From assembly GCA_900095095.1 (NCBI GenBank), contig FMBT01000308.1, forward strand, positions 432,512-496,511: DNA of 64,000 bases. Direction: 5' to 3'. The notes under the pieces were generated by a model that worked only from the letters and a program-made list of their open reading frames with translations, did no database searches and was not told the origin of the DNA. Numbering within the stretch: position 1 is the first letter of the stretch; each line of letters starts with the position of its first letter. Shown here piece after piece: positions 23,501 through 36,197 of this stretch. The position numbers and the translations under genes were made by a program. Source of the DNA: Fragilariopsis cylindrus CCMP1102. Taxonomy: Eukaryota > Bacillariophyta > Bacillariophyceae > Bacillariales > Bacillariaceae.

Positions 23501-24305
23501 TTTGAAACGTTTAAACCTTCGCCAGTTTTTGCAACAGGATGATTCTCTCCTGTCAAGCTGGATTCATCTATTCTTAATTCAACACTATCAACTACACGGC
23601 AATCGGCAGGGACACGATCTCCTGTCGCCAACAGGACAAGATCTCCTACAACTAATTCTTTAGCAGGAAAATCCGCTAGAACTCGTCCATCTCGTAACAC
23701 TGTACATTTATGTGGAACAAGATTCTCTAATGCCTCCAACGCTTTTTCGGATCGATACTCTTGAACTGCCGCAACTAAACTAACAATGAACAGCGCTATA
23801 CCAATTGAAATAGCATCACTGGTGTTGCCCAAAATGATACTAATTACTGCTGAAAATAATAACATCCCAATGAGTGGTTCCTTCAATTGTTCCTTCAGTT
23901 GTTCCGCCACGGGTAGCAAATATGGCAACCGACGTTTACAGAAACTACTGCAAGATTTTTTCCAACCTTTTTTCGGCGACGGTTATTGCGATCGTTGTTG
24001 CCGTGACTTCCAACATCGGCGTCGTCGTAGTCATTATTATTATTATCATCATCATCATCATCAGCCTTCTTCATAATATTGGCACCGTATCTCGATCGCA
24101 GGAATGAAATTCGTCGCGAAGACCAGCCATGATGTAATAAGTCTGCAGGTGAAGCTGAATTGCTACTTCGTAAAGCAGACGACGACGTATGCTTATTGTT
24201 GTTTGTGATGGCCAATGCCGCTAGATGCATACCGCATTCTTCTGGTTGCCAACCGCATTCTTCTGACCGAGAATATGGATACTCCTTCCTTCGCTTCGAA
24301 GGCAT
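20517..24305 (-). CDS. PMR1: PMR1/SPCA-type Ca2+/Mn2+-transporting P-type ATPase, four exons
   Basis: Exons are 24305-23458, 23362-23035, about 22788-21335 and 21200-20517, giving about 1,100 residues. Visible P2A-ATPase elements are the actuator motif [14 protein letters not shown] (Thr-Gly-Glu; SERCA has TGES), PEGLP in membrane helix 4, the phosphorylated loop [14 protein letters not shown] in the nucleotide domain, MVTGDAKET, and the hinge [16 protein letters not shown]. The string [14 protein letters not shown] after helix 6 is typical of secretory-pathway PMR1/SPCA pumps rather than SERCA. The expected place is the Golgi. Two oddities exist. A frame break at the A run near 23965 separates the Asp/Asn-rich N-terminus from [14 protein letters not shown]. 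The third exon starts in frame ([13 protein letters not shown]) only if the intron ends in CGT instead of AG. The C-terminal 60 residues are a basic extension. Confidence 0.88.
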
Positions 24306-24946
24306 GATCGTATATTATAAATATATTGAAATTGATTGGTCTTTCCAGGTGTGGTTGTTTGGAATGGTATAAGGTACACTCTCTCATCGATGAACCTTTT
24401 GAAAATACCTATTTTTTCATTTTGCTCGACTATTATATTTGCTGTAACGTTCAACGTTATTCTACTTAGTAGCCACCAGCTTGAGTGAAAAACGACTAGA
24501 TGCATTCATGATGCCTCCTCCATAAGTAAATTATTTTTTCAAAATCCTAAGTGTTTTTAATTATAAATGATTCGAATCATAAATAATAAATAAAAATAAT
24601 CTATACCGTGTGAATTCAAATTCTAAATTCTAAATAAAAATATACTCAGTACTAAATACTCAATACCGAATACTAACAGATAACAACAACATAACAACCA
24701 CAACAACATCAACGGGGACGAATCTATGACATCCTAGAAACTGTGCTTGGAATTCTTTGAAAGTACACCATAGCATATGTATATTGTACTCAAAAGAAGT
24801 AGAAGAAACGCAATAAGTTCGAAAGCATTACGCGAGTAAAAAAAAGTGTTAGGTAACAAATAATTCTGAAAGTCAAATCACATTTTTTTCATCACGGAGG
24901 TCTCCTCTTTGGCATTCATATTCTTCCAATACATGGAAATATAAGT
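24306..24946. other. Divergent intergenic region
   Basis: About 640 AT-rich bases between the ATPase start and the PUB-domain gene. No gene is seen. Confidence 0.45.
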
Positions 24947-25382
24947 ATGTCGACTTCCAAAATCGCCGCCCGAAAGTTGCTACAAATCTTCGTGATTGAT
25001 GATGAATCATCGTCGGAATCATCGCAACAATTTAATGTGAAAATTATTGACAACGCATCACCATCTCAAAAGGGGCAACAACAGCCGCAGAAAGAGTCAT
25101 CCAACTTTGGAGAATTGTATAAGCCTGATGTGATTGTTGATTCTCTGCTAAGGACGGTTAAAGTGAGAATGAAAATGATACGGAAATCGACAGCAGCGGC
25201 ATCGACGAAGGAGAAGAAAATTCCATGGCGATGATGACGGGGCATGATGTTATTATTCGTTCACAACCATATTACTGCACACCATATCTGGATTTGATGC
25301 AAAGTAACAAAAAAGGACCCACGACGAAAAAATGGCATGAAATTCCTCTACAGGTTCGCAATTCTTTATCGTTTACTACTAC

Positions 25383-25423
<41 letters not shown>

Positions 25424-26716
25424 GAAACCATAACAATAGCATCATTCGGATTCGTTGGGTTGATACTAATTATCAAACGAAACAATCTTGTACTTGGGAT
25501 ATTTCTCCAGCAGATTGTCATCATCATCATCATCATCATCACGATGACAACTACAATAATAGTAAAATAATAGTATAATATTAATAATAATAATATTACC
25601 GACAATGGTAGGACGAATGATAATGATACAACAACAACAACAACAACTAAACGAAATGATAATTTGTATCATAATACATGGATTCAATATTGCAAACCGG
25701 GAGATCTTTTCCTTTTTTCTCTACTATTAGCAACAGCAGAGACGAGGAAGAGAAACAATCAGCTATCTACAAAGATAAAGAAGAATTCGATGATGTTTCA
25801 CACAGGAAATTTTACTCGGAGCGTATCGTCCATTGCGTCCTTTACCGAGTGGATCCAATCATTCAATCATTATTGGGGAAGGACGAGACAACAGGAGTAA
25901 AGATTACAATGGAGAAAAGGAACAGACAACTTCAACAGCAACCGCAATTATGATTTGTAACTCTTATTCGTATTACTGTATTGAAAATGTTTTAACTGAT
26001 CCTTTTGATGTGTGTGTTACAGCTGCAGCAGTATTAGATTCTACGAATAATAATAGTAATAATATAATCTCATCCACCAGCAATAAAAAACAACGATCGA
26101 ATTACTTAATACGATTCTATACAATATAATCCGTCATCCATACGAAGAGAAATATCATCGATTACGAATTTCTAATTCTAGAATACAACGTTATTTGATT
26201 CCATCATGGGCTGCAATGCAATTCTTAACAGTAGCATGTGGATTTGAGCAGCAGCAACAACAACAACAATATCTGGAAGAAGAAATAGATGATGATGATG
26301 ACGATGATCATACGAATGTCGACGACTGGTTGGTAGCACCAACATCTTCACCTTCAATGATGATATCGGCTGAAGAGATTGTTGCACTACATGAAATCCG
26401 AACACAAGCATTAGAACTCCTCCAAATCTTATTGGATCGTACCCAATCGACTTTTATTCAAGAATTAGCTCAACCAACACCGTGGACACCATCTATTTGT
26501 ATTACTGCTGCTTCTTCATCTTCTGACAGCGCCATGGATAATAATGGGGGTAGAAATCGCAATTGGGGTGATCCAAATCGACAACGTAGGGGTTTTATTT
26601 CTGATGAAGAAAAATGGAATAGAGCTGACCGTAGCGCAAAAAATCGTCGTAATGGTCGTGGCCGGAGACCGAATCCCGGTGAAGCACCTAGTAGTAAAGG
26701 AAAATGGGGACGATAA
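24947..26716 (+). CDS. PUB-domain protein, several frame breaks and amino-acid runs
   Basis: The ATG at 24947 begins a frame that runs to 25234, then the reading changes frame at least three times before the final frame ending at 26716. The recognisable part is a PUB (PNGase/UBA-containing) domain at about 26105-26260: ELLNTILYNIIRHPYEEKYH, then RLRISNSRIQRYLIPSWAA, then MQFLTVACGFEQ. PUB domains bind the C-terminus of the AAA+ unfoldase p97/Cdc48. The tail ends in a basic stretch, WNRADRSAKNRRNGRGRRP. Between lie Asn (AAT)n, His (CAT)n and Gln (CAA)n runs. Microsatellite length error, or real decay, could explain the breaks; the PUB block itself is intact. It has no known name. Confidence 0.5.
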
Positions 26717-27413
26717 AGTACACGCGCATACACACACACACACACACACACACACATTTCAATATTGAGAATGAGATTCATACTAATAGATATAAATAAT
26801 GTACTGTTAGATTATAGCTTAATTTCTCAGTAAATAATGCTCACAACTTTATTATCTGGCAGAACAAATACATAGGTTTTAAAATGCAACAAAATACAGA
26901 CATGGTATCAGTTTAGGATGTGGTATCTCTACGATGTATCTATTTCTCGGATTTTCGAGAGAAGATGACGATAGGTTGTCGCCGACAGTTAAAAATCGTT
27001 AACACTATCCATAACTTAGAATATCCTTCGCTGCTGAACTTCTGAAGTAAGCAAAGAAGTTGTTTCGCACGACTCAATTTATATATTTTCAAACGTGGAT
27101 TATGTGTCCGTCCGCCATTACGTATGTGTATTTTCACAGAAAGACAACAAAGACCTGATCATCATCGTCTTCGTTATTACTGACTTCTTTAATAAACTTT
27201 TTCATTTTTTTTAATGAAAATGTATGTAGTACCTGGGCTCACTATATTCTCAATACAAATACACATTCAATACTCTTGTACGGTATCACTTTAAGCAAAG
27301 TCGTTAATGCATTCAATACATTTTCTTGTTATTGATCCAGTGACACTAGCCTAGTTGAACAGTTACACAAATAGATTCCCTAGTAAATCCACGGAAACGA
27401 ATCTCATAATTAC
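26717..27413. other. Intergenic region with CA microsatellite
   Basis: A (CA)n tract lies at about 26732-26756, shortly after the stop of the PUB-domain gene. A 65-residue open frame on the minus strand (26940-27137) is not recognised. Confidence 0.5.
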
Positions 27414-27911
27414 ATGATGATACGATGTGGCATTCGACAAGCTAAAATAAGTCAATTACTTCTTGTAAGAACTACAACCGGTGGTGGCGGAATTCATCAG
27501 TTCCAGGCATCATCATCTGGATTATATGTAAAAAACCATTCATCTATGCGAACAGAAAATGCGCTTATTACTAATAATGAGTATTCATATTCAACTGTAT
27601 TATCGTCATCTAGTATGCCGATTAGGATGTTTAGCATTAAGCCATCACCTGACGAATCTTCTATTCCCGACAAGGATAACAGAAATGATGATGGTGCTCC
27701 CAGAGAAAAGGAGGCGATCAGTATCTTTTTCGAGAAGAGAAAGGAAGCGTTGGCAAAGGAAAGGAATCAGATAAAGAAACAAAGGGGTGGTCGTGGCGAT
27801 GATAACAACAATGAGAATAATAATTCCGTAGACGCAATAAGTACAAAAACACCTGCGAAGAATCAACCAAAGAACGAAAATCGTCAGTCTCATGGATTTC
27901 AACACCAACAG

Positions 27912-27948
<37 letters not shown>

Positions 27949-30910
27949 GAAATCGTAATAACAATAATAACAGCAATAATAATCGACAGCATCACGACAG
28001 GAGGCAGCAAGGAAACAACTATGGAAGGAATAATAATAATAATAATAATGATAATAGCAACAACTTTAATCGAAATAATACCAGCGATTCAAGTAACTTT
28101 CGGAATATCAACAGCAATAACAACAACAAAACAATAATAATAATAATAATCGAAGAGGACAACCAGAGGGACTGTCTGATGTTCTCCCGGACGTGTCAAC
28201 GCAAAATCGGTTCAAGAATCAGCAACAATATTCGTCTTCGCAACGACAAGGACAATACAAGCAAATCTATAACAATAATAATAAAACATAACAGCAACAA
28301 CAACAACAACATTCAAAACCAAGGCTCAAGTTTTAATAACAGTCGAAACCGATATGGCAATGACAGGAACGACAATAACAATAACAAAAACAATGAAGGG
28401 ACTGGGACTGGGACTACTCGACTTGCTGACATGATGAAGAAATTGCGAAAGGATTCGCCATCGAAATTTCAAAAGGAAAGGTCGGAGCCATCATTATCTG
28501 CATCATTTTCCCGGAACATCAATAATAATAATAATAACAACAAAACAACAACAACAACAACACCATCAGACCTCCTTGGCGACAAAAAAGATTTCAAATT
28601 CCATCGGGAGATGGTCAAGAAGCTCATAATAGAAGAAACGACTACAACCAAAGGCAGTCGGGACGAGGGTCGAGGCAAGCACAGGCCGAAGAATTTTTGC
28701 ATGGTCGAATATCAAGAACCGATGAGAAGCACCTATCAGATAGCAGCAATGGCAAAGTTGACATGACCGATAATAGTAGTAGGGTCGTGACACTACCAGT
28801 TAACAATTCTCTCTCATTGACAGAAACTTCGTCTTTGTTTCGAGTTAAAGTTGATGATATCAAAAAGAAATTGAGAGCGCTGGGTGAACGAATAGAAGGT
28901 GATATTATCTACAAAAAGGACGTACATCAAAACCAAACAATCACCACCTTAGATATCGATATGCTGGAATTATTAGCAATGGATTTTGGAATTGAAACTG
29001 TACGATCAGCTAATGAGCCTGTTATAGTTGATTCTGAAAAACTGTTGATGCAACAACGAAGAATATCGGATACTGATATTGATACAGATGAAGATACGAA
29101 TACTATCGTAGGTACCTACCCCGCAAGACCACCTATAGTGACCATTATGGGACATGTAGACCACGGAAAGACGACGCTGATGGATGCACTTCGACGTCGG
29201 TCCCAAGAACAACAGCGGCAACGTAAGAAAGGAACTAAACCTAAAAGCAGCAAGAAAAAGAATTCTAAGAATTCAGCATTAGGAAACACTAAGAATATAG
29301 CAGGTACTGAAGCTGGGGGGATCACTCAAATTATAAGTGCATTTCAAGTTGATCTAGATGGGCAAGATGAAAAGATTACATTCTTAGATACACCTGGTCA
29401 TGCTGCCTTTAAAGCAATGCGACAATCGGGATCACATGCTGCCGATGTTATTGTTTTGGTCGTTGCCGCCGATGATGGGATTTCTGAACAGACTGTAGAA
29501 ATCATAAACTTTTACAAATCAATCGTAAAGGGGTCGTCTGATAGTGGTATTAGTATGGTCGTTGCTGTTAATAAAATTGACAAACCCGGTATAGATGCGG
29601 AAGAGGCTAAAATGCGAATCGAAAATCAACTCTTGGAATATGGTATCATCTCTGAGGGAATGAGTTCGGAGGGATCTGAATTCGGACAACCCGTACAAGT
29701 TATACCCACCTCTGGTATTACTGGTGCAGGATTAGACGATCTGATGGAAGGGTTGCTCCTGCAGAGCGAGGTAATGGATTTACGGGCAGATGATCAAGCC
29801 AATGGTGAAGGTATCGTCATGGATGCTCGACAAGAAAAGGGTCTTGGTGTGGTTGCAGATTGTATTATTCGTTGGGGCAAAATCGAAAAGGGAGATGTAA
29901 TTATTAGTGGAGATCAAGTTTCTCAAGTCCGAATGCTCAAAGACGTTAGTAACAAAATGTTAGAGAAGGGACTTCCGTCTCAACCTGTCCGAATCATTGG
30001 TTTTAAGTCCCTACCCAAGGCTGGGGATCCAATCATGGTTGTTGCATCAGAAGAAATCGCCGAAGAGATGCTGGAACAACGACGGGCTATTGATCCGTCA
30101 ACAAGTGATCGTCCTGATGGTGCCGGTAGTGATGTGGAACTTCATATAACAGGAATGCGGAGAGGTGATACATGGCGTGTTCGTAAATTTACTGGTAAGG
30201 CTGCGCTTCCCAAGGCCGACGGAACCGTTCGGATTCCGATTATCGTCAAAGCAGACGCAGACGGGTCTTTAACGGCAGTTCGTGAATCCTTATTGAATAT
30301 TGGTGAGGATTCCAAGCATACTGTTGTCATTGATCCGATAATGGAAGGGATCGGCGAGGTTACAATGAGTGATATTCAAATGGCGAAACAAAGTGAGGCG
30401 ACTATTTTTGCATTTGGATCGAAACGAACTGACCAAACCATAATAAACCTCGCGGAATCGGAAGGTGTTTCTATCTGCAGTAATAATATCATATATTCTC
30501 TTTTGGATGAAGCAAGGGATGTTCTTGGTGCTTACCTTCCTTTGATTCCAAAAGAGCATACTCATGGACGTGCTTCGGTGAAAGCTGTATTTACAATTGG
30601 TACAATAAATGGCGATGAAAAGGTTGCTGGACTCAATGTAATGAATGGTAACATTTATAAATCGAAGGCACCGGCTGGAGATTCTTCAACTACCGACCTC
30701 GATTGTCATTTTCGAGTTTATCGTGATAGTCAACTAATTTCTCCCGTGGGTGAAAGTGTAACAGCATCAAGTCTTCGACGGTTCAAGGAGTTGGTAGATA
30801 GTGTACGGCTAGGCGACGAATGTGGTTTAGCTCTTTCTGGCTTTACAGATTTTGAGGAAGGTGACGAGATAGAGTGCTACAGTGTCGAGATGAAAAAAGC
30901 TAAGTTATAG
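27414..30910 (+). CDS. Organellar (mitochondrial-type) translation initiation factor IF-2
   Basis: The ATG at 27414 opens a Ser/Arg-rich presequence-like N-terminus (RCGIRQAKISQLLLVRTTTG). Then come about 350 residues of Gln/Asn/Arg-rich low complexity, then a standard bacterial-type IF-2 from about 28800 on. The helical N domain is followed by the G domain: G1 GHVDHGKTTLMDAL, switch I region AGGITQIISAF, G3 DTPGHAAFKAMR, G4 NKIDKPG. Then come domain II (EKGLGVVADCIIRWGKIEKG) and domains III-IV (IIVKADADGSLTAVRESLL, FEEGDEIECY). IF-2 brings initiator tRNA to the organellar small ribosomal subunit. The frame changes at least once between 28140 and 28766, inside CAA/AAT repeats, so the full protein (about 1,160 residues) is not one open frame. 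Mitochondrial rather than plastid targeting is an inference, since no signal peptide is seen. Confidence 0.88.
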
Positions 30911-31155
30911 AATAAATAAAAGAGATTGCGATTTACTTTTTATTCGAACTGAATCAATCAACCTCGCTGGAAGCAATAAAATAGTATAAATTGGTTGAAT
31001 TACTCTACCTATCATTATTGGTCCTATTATTCAAATTTACTGATGCAAAACTCGATTATATGATTCCTTTTTGTTTAACGAGATCATAATGTTATGTCAA
31101 GCCATGTCAAAGCATTTATAGCAATCGATATCTATTCAGACTAGTCCTTCAAAAC

Positions 31156-32541
31156 TCATTCTGGAACAGTTAATATTTCCACACCACTCTCTGTAATTAA
31201 AACAGTATGTTCAAATTGAGCAGCCATCCCTCCATCAGTAGTTGCAACTGTCCATTGATCACTCCATTCAAAGCATTCTCCGGCACCTTCAACCAACATT
31301 GGTTCGATCGTAAAAATCATACCGGGGACAAGCTCTAACTTATCGTCATTGCGATAATGTTTTACAAATGGTGGCCGATGGAAATCACTTTCAACAGACA
31401 AAAACCAAAAAAACGAAGAATGATTGAGTCGAATGGAGTTAGAAAAATAGGTCGAAAAGTCGGCTAAAGAAAACGTCATATCTTTCAAAATTGAGTACAT
31501 TACATAAGGAGGACCGCATGTTCCAACACGCAACGCTCACCTTGAAATACCATGCCCTCTATATTTTTCTACAGTGCTATATCCATACGAATCGGCTACG
31601 TCTTGGACGGCAGCACCTATATCGGTTAGACAAGAACCGGGTCCGATCTTATTTATCGCGGTGTAGAGACTCTCTCTCGCTGCGTGGACTAACCGTCGTG
31701 CCGATCTGATGGAAGTTTCATCGTCAGGACGACGACCGTCAAAGAATTTACTTCCTAAATATGGTACACCTCTCCAGTCGGTACCAATTTCGTCTATCTC
31801 CTGTTCGTCTCCAACAATAATTGTTGCACAATTATCTCCATGAACTCCGTTTACGAAGCAACTTACGTCGAAGCTAACAATGTCACCGAATTCTAACGGA
31901 CGTGTATCGGGTATACCATGGCAAATCACCTCGTTTATACTGGAACAGAGAGATTTTGGAAAACCAACATAATTCAGTGGCGATGGGTATGCTCCCGCAT
32001 CTATGAGTGCCTCGTGGACGGCCGTATCGACTTCGTCCGTGGTAACACCAGGTTTTGTCAACGTACATGCGTAGTCTAGTACCCTACGAGCTAATTTCGC
32101 CGCGTGTTTCATCCTATCTAGATTTTCATCGTCTGAAAATAGAAGTATGGTATTGTCGTGGGGTGGTACGATTCCCCTTTCTGCGTACGGCGGTTTCGTG
32201 ATGTCGCTTCGCGTGATAGGTTTTTTAGGTGTCAGTGGGTATGCTCTAATAGGATCACGTAGTTGTTTGACAGCAGACGACGAGAGGTTTGAAAACGAAT
32301 TCGAGTAGGATTGAAATGTTGTGTATTTGTCATCAAATGCGGCGGGAGAAGCAGAAGAAGCAGATGCTGATGAGGAGTCACCTAATAGACGGTAGTTTGT
32401 TGACGAATATAATCGTCTAGCAGTAGCAGCAGTGGCGGCAGACGTCTGTTGCAGAGACTTCAAATTAGTAGCCTGATTATTCAAAGATGACGACGACCGT
32501 ATTCTGGACGACCGCAGAAATGGTAGGCAACAGCGTTTCAT
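31156..32541 (-). CDS. Methionine aminopeptidase, type I, organelle-type, two exons
   Basis: Exons 32541-31541 and 31387-31156 join in frame to 410 residues; the intron of 153 bp has a GTGAGC donor. Residues 1-130 are an Arg/Ser/Ala-rich leader without a hydrophobic core, as in mitochondrial presequences. The catalytic domain shows all five metal ligands: the two Asp in FDVSCFVNGVHGDNCATI, His in RGHGIS, Glu in FTIEPML and Glu in AAQFEHTVLIT. PGVTTDEVDTAVHEALIDAG and YPSPLNYVGFPKS are typical of type I enzymes. It removes the initiator Met from new organellar proteins. It lies beside the organellar IF-2 gene in tail-to-tail orientation, about 245 bp away, which is probably coincidental. The open frame through the intron is an artefact. 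Confidence 0.9.
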
Positions 32542-32924
32542 AGTTGGATTTTCTTGTTCTGATCGATATGTAATGCGTACGGTAGATACTTGATGCTTGA
32601 TTAATTAAGAAGGTCAAATGTGAAATGTGGGAAATACATTAGGAAATAAATAGTCATGACGACACGATCGATCGATCGAGAGAATGAGCCTATTAGAGCC
32701 TATGCTTTTTAATTGAATGAATTGTGTGAAAAAAAAATTACGAAGGCTGGTCCCGAGGAAAATAATAAGGGACTATCTCTGTACGAGCATCGAATTGATC
32801 GAAGATATAATAATAGTTTTAGTGTACTAATTGATAATAAAAGTAAGCGTAAAATACCTTCTCCTCTTTTCTGCTGAGCAATCGTAAGAAACAAGAAAGA
32901 CACCAAACCATTTAAAATCTTAGA
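32542..32924. promoter_or_regulatory. Divergent promoter region
   Basis: About 380 bases between two genes transcribed outward. A short CGAT repeat lies at about 32666-32680. No specific element is recognised. Confidence 0.4.
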
Positions 32925-33505
32925 ATGATGTTTCTAACTGCTGCCGCTGCCGCTGCAACTCGTCACTGTGCTGTTGGTCAATTTCCTGCATCTGTAGCTT
33001 CGGTGTTAGCTTCATCGGGCAGAGGACTTCCTTTGTTTAGAATAGGTGAACAAAAACAATCGATGGGAACAATAGCTGATGGAGTAGATTTTGATGTCAT
33101 CGCACGTGAGTGGAGATGCAAATGGAGTGAGGATAACGACAAGAAGAGCCTAAAAGAGGCACAGGAAAAATTGACCAAAATATTGAGTGATCTAAAAGGG
33201 ATTGATGGATGTAAATCGGTACATCGAGTTGTGTGTGGTGGTAACTTGGATTTCAAAGTGGCAAGTATTTGATTGTATTAATTGTATGGATTTTGTTCAC
33301 TAAGTTTTGCATTATTTTAGAATCTTATTCTCAAAAACGTTTTGTCATATTATTATCTTTTTAGGTTACGTCAATTTCGGCAGAAAAGTTTGGTGCTTGG
33401 TCCGAATCTGAATTCGAACCAGAAAAAACGTTCTTGAAAGAACTATCCGCGATTGATGGAATCGATACTGTTGAAACTCAGACATACACCTTTGTGGAAA
33501 TGTAA
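32925..33505 (+). CDS. Small hypothetical protein, two exons
   Basis: Exon 1 (32925-33257) and exon 2 (33365-33505) join in phase 0 to 157 residues; the donor GTGGCA is weak but the acceptor TTTTTAG is normal. The N-terminus is Ala/Arg-rich (TAAAAAATRHCAVGQFPASV), as in an organellar presequence. The body shows an internal echo: LTKILSDLKGIDGCKSVHRV before the join and FLKELSAIDGIDTVETQTYT after it. This suggests an alpha/beta domain with two related halves. Well-ordered composition suggests a real conserved gene, but I do not recognise the family. Confidence 0.65.
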
Positions 33506-33747
33506 ATTAAAATACGTAATAATACCAACATTATCTGTCAATAATGAGTAGGGCAGACCTTGTTTTTAATGGACCATAAACTCAAATAATATACAATGCC
33601 ACTATATGCAGAACTAATTTGATTTTGAATACTTATAGTTGAGAGAAGACATATACCGTACTCAATACGCAGCCACACATAAGTGCTCGAAATTGAGAGA
33701 TATCAGATATCAAAATCTGGTAGAAGTGCAATGGAAGCCGTCATATT

Positions 33748-34843
33748 CTATCGATTGCTACCCGTCGTTATTGTTGAGTTAGTATTGGAATCCCATAACA
33801 CTCGATTAACAACCAACGGGGTCCATTTGCTACCATCGTTATCGTCAGAGGTGCTACCTTCTTCCTCCTTTTGGTACATACTAAAACAACAGTACCTTCC
33901 TTCTCCGTGTTCTGTCCAGTTATTACCGGTTAAACTCTCGTATAAATGTGTAACTGGACCTCCATGAGAGCACAAAACGATCGTTTCGTCGTCATTTCCA
34001 TCCAAACTATGTCCATCACTCAGTAAATTCATCGTCTTGGCCATTCTATCGCGTTGAGTACGGAAGGACTCCAAGTTCGGCCGATTTCCTCCCGCAAGCG
34101 AGTATGATCCTCCTAAACTCGTTCTGGATTGATAATTATTGTCCATCATCTCGTTAACAATTCCGTCGGCGGCGTCGGTTGGACGTTTCTTCCAGTCCAA
34201 TAATTTTGCTACTGGTTGCAACGCTCGAGGATCCATACTGACCTTATCAGGATCTAAATCTGGAATCTCCTTTCTTTTGTATCCCCAAGTACCGTCTGTT
34301 CCATTTATACACCAACTTCGATACCAATTTTCATTTATGCTTTCCGCTAGACCTATTTCTACCTTCACTTTGAGCTGATTTGCAATTGTCTTTTGATCGT
34401 AATCAACAACGGAATTGCCATCATTGGTATCGGAATTTTCAGAAGGCAATAATGACGAAGCTCCTTGAATAATCGAAGCCGCAGTCTGGCGGCATCGTAA
34501 AAAGGGTGATGAGTAAACTGCTGCGATTTTTGGATTTAAATTCATATCTTTTAATATTCGTCCGACAAGAGCAGTACCAAGTTGATGAGCCTGATCCAAA
34601 CCGTTTTCTGTCAGAGGAGGATCCCTATGTTAAGTAGCCATTATAGCATAAGTGTTAGTGGACGATATACTTTATCATACCAATAGAAAGATAAAATAAG
34701 AGAACTCACCATGGTCTTTTATTTCTATTTACCTCAACCCAATTTTTCCCGGCAGCACGCTGATCATAATCTAGTCGCTCTCCGTGACGAACAACAACTA
34801 CAATCCTTGAACGCCGATGATTATTTGTGTCTGTTTTCGTCAT
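33748..34843 (-). CDS. Histidine phosphatase (phosphoglycerate-mutase-like) family protein, two exons
   Basis: Exon 1 is 34843-34710 and exon 2 is 34624-33748; the 85-bp intron has GTGAGT and ATAG ends and the join gives 336 residues. Exon 1 holds the catalytic RHG motif (IVVVVRHGERLDYDQRA). The join recreates RPWDPPLTENGLDQAHQLG, which is standard for the branch 1 family. SSPFLRCRQTA carries the second active-site Arg, GLAESINENWY a third region, and LCSHGGPVTHL the second catalytic His. The protein resembles UBASH3/Sts-like phosphatases, which share the RHGER start. The substrate is not predictable. No signal peptide is present, so a cytosolic location is likely. Confidence 0.88.
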
Positions 34844-35594
34844 ATTCGAATACAATACTCGATACCGGTGCAAATAAATGTATGCGTATGATTTCTAGCA
34901 CATTTTAAACCACGGAAAAATACGAGGTTTTTGCGCGCTTCGCACAATTCGACGATTTTAAGCACAATACCACGTACGTCCGCGATTGTTGTTAGAATAA
35001 TATATCACGAAAGATTCGAAAAAAGATTCGCAAGATTTTTCATAGAATTCATGAGCATGGATAATACTCAAAAAAGACATTACGATTGGATCATATTATT
35101 AGATCATGATACAGTATGCTACATTAGGCTGTAATAAGTACTACTAATACAAGTGCTAACAATTAATTGATCATCTACGTGAAACAAATCGTTTCGATCG
35201 AATCCCATGCCATGCCACATCATATTATATAATATCCTTCCCATTAAATGTAATTGTTCTATCGATTTGATTCACCGGTTCGTAATAAATGTATCATTCC
35301 GATCGATGCATATTATACTTTCCGTGTCATCCCCGCAATGTATTGACTTATAGAATATATTATACCTTTCAACCAGATCGATATTGTTGTTTCACTCGCT
35401 GTCCTCCTCATCATAATCGTCGCCGTCGCCGTCAACGTCATTCTATTCCTCATCATCAAATTATTTTTCAGCATCACCCGTAAGATAAATGAAATCATCA
35501 TGATTGACATATCCGTAGTCTGCAAATGACATTCAATTCTCATAACTCCTTGTTAATAGCAAAGTATACATCTATCATTTAGGAAATCTTTCTT
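34844..35594. other. Intergenic, AT-rich
   Basis: About 750 bases with only short uninformative open frames; no gene is seen. Confidence 0.5.
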
Positions 35595-36197
35595 TCATCG
35601 CGATGCGTCTGGATCTATCCGGGCCAATTTTTCTTCGACTTGATCTTTGTTTTCATCCCGGTCCGTTACTAAGATAATATGTATTCCGAAATCAGTTACT
35701 ACAGGGCCAACAACAGTGCCGATAGGGGGCTCGAGACTTTTGTCGTCAGGGAAAATTGCTAAATCAAATTCTTTCACCATTTTCCCTTTCCCAAACAATC
35801 CTAAATCGCCTCCTTGATCCTTCGAAGAACATTGGGACTGGCGCCTTGCTAGCTCTGCAAATACCTGTGGAAGTGATTCGTCTCCTTCGCCACCTACGAC
35901 ACGAGACTGGATTTCTCCGAGTAAGTTTCTAACTGTCGTAAGAACTTCGTCCGAATCTTCACCCTTGATAAGAATATGAGAGGCTCTAACCCGTTGATCC
36001 TGAGATTTAAAATCTTTATTGTTAAATGCCTTACTGATGCCATCAAATAATCCCATACATAATGGAGTTGCAACACCGCCACAACGCCGAGAAGCAGTAG
36101 TCGTAGTTGTGGGAAAATATGGTGCAAATGCGAACACTTGCGCTTGCTCGGACATGCTTAACGCCATAACCATTATAATTAAAATAGTCAAGATCAT
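35595..36197 (-). CDS. Plastid-targeted parvulin-type peptidyl-prolyl isomerase
   Basis: The frame is open further upstream, but the first ATG is at 36197 and gives 200 residues. The start is a clear signal peptide (MILTILIIMVMALSMSEQ) followed by AQVFAFAPYFP. This is an almost classical diatom ASAFAP plastid motif with Phe after the cleavage site; a Thr/Arg-rich transit stretch follows. The parvulin domain begins at RVRASHILIKGEDSDEV and contains LARRQSQCSSKDQGGDLGLF, GKMVKEFDLAIF and VVTDFGIHIILVTDR, the typical core with two His. It would catalyse proline isomerisation during folding in the plastid stroma. Compartment is inferred from the leader. Confidence 0.88.
   Translation of the reverse strand: MILTILIIMVMALSMSEQAQVFAFAPYFPTTTTTASRRCGGVATPLCMGLFDGISKAFNNKDFKSQDQRVRASHILIKGEDSDEVLTTVRNLLGEIQSRVVGGEGDESLPQVFAELARRQSQCSSKDQGGDLGLFGKGKMVKEFDLAIFPDDKSLEPPIGTVVGPVVTDFGIHIILVTDRDENKDQVEEKLARIDPDASR

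Noticed and set aside
26940-27137. 65-codon minus-strand frame
   Set aside because: Plausible composition but no family, signal or splice context; left uncalled.
31374-31540. Open frame through the intron of the methionine aminopeptidase gene
   Set aside because: Splicing at 31541/31387 gives the conserved DFHRPPFVKHY junction; the readthrough segment is not conserved.
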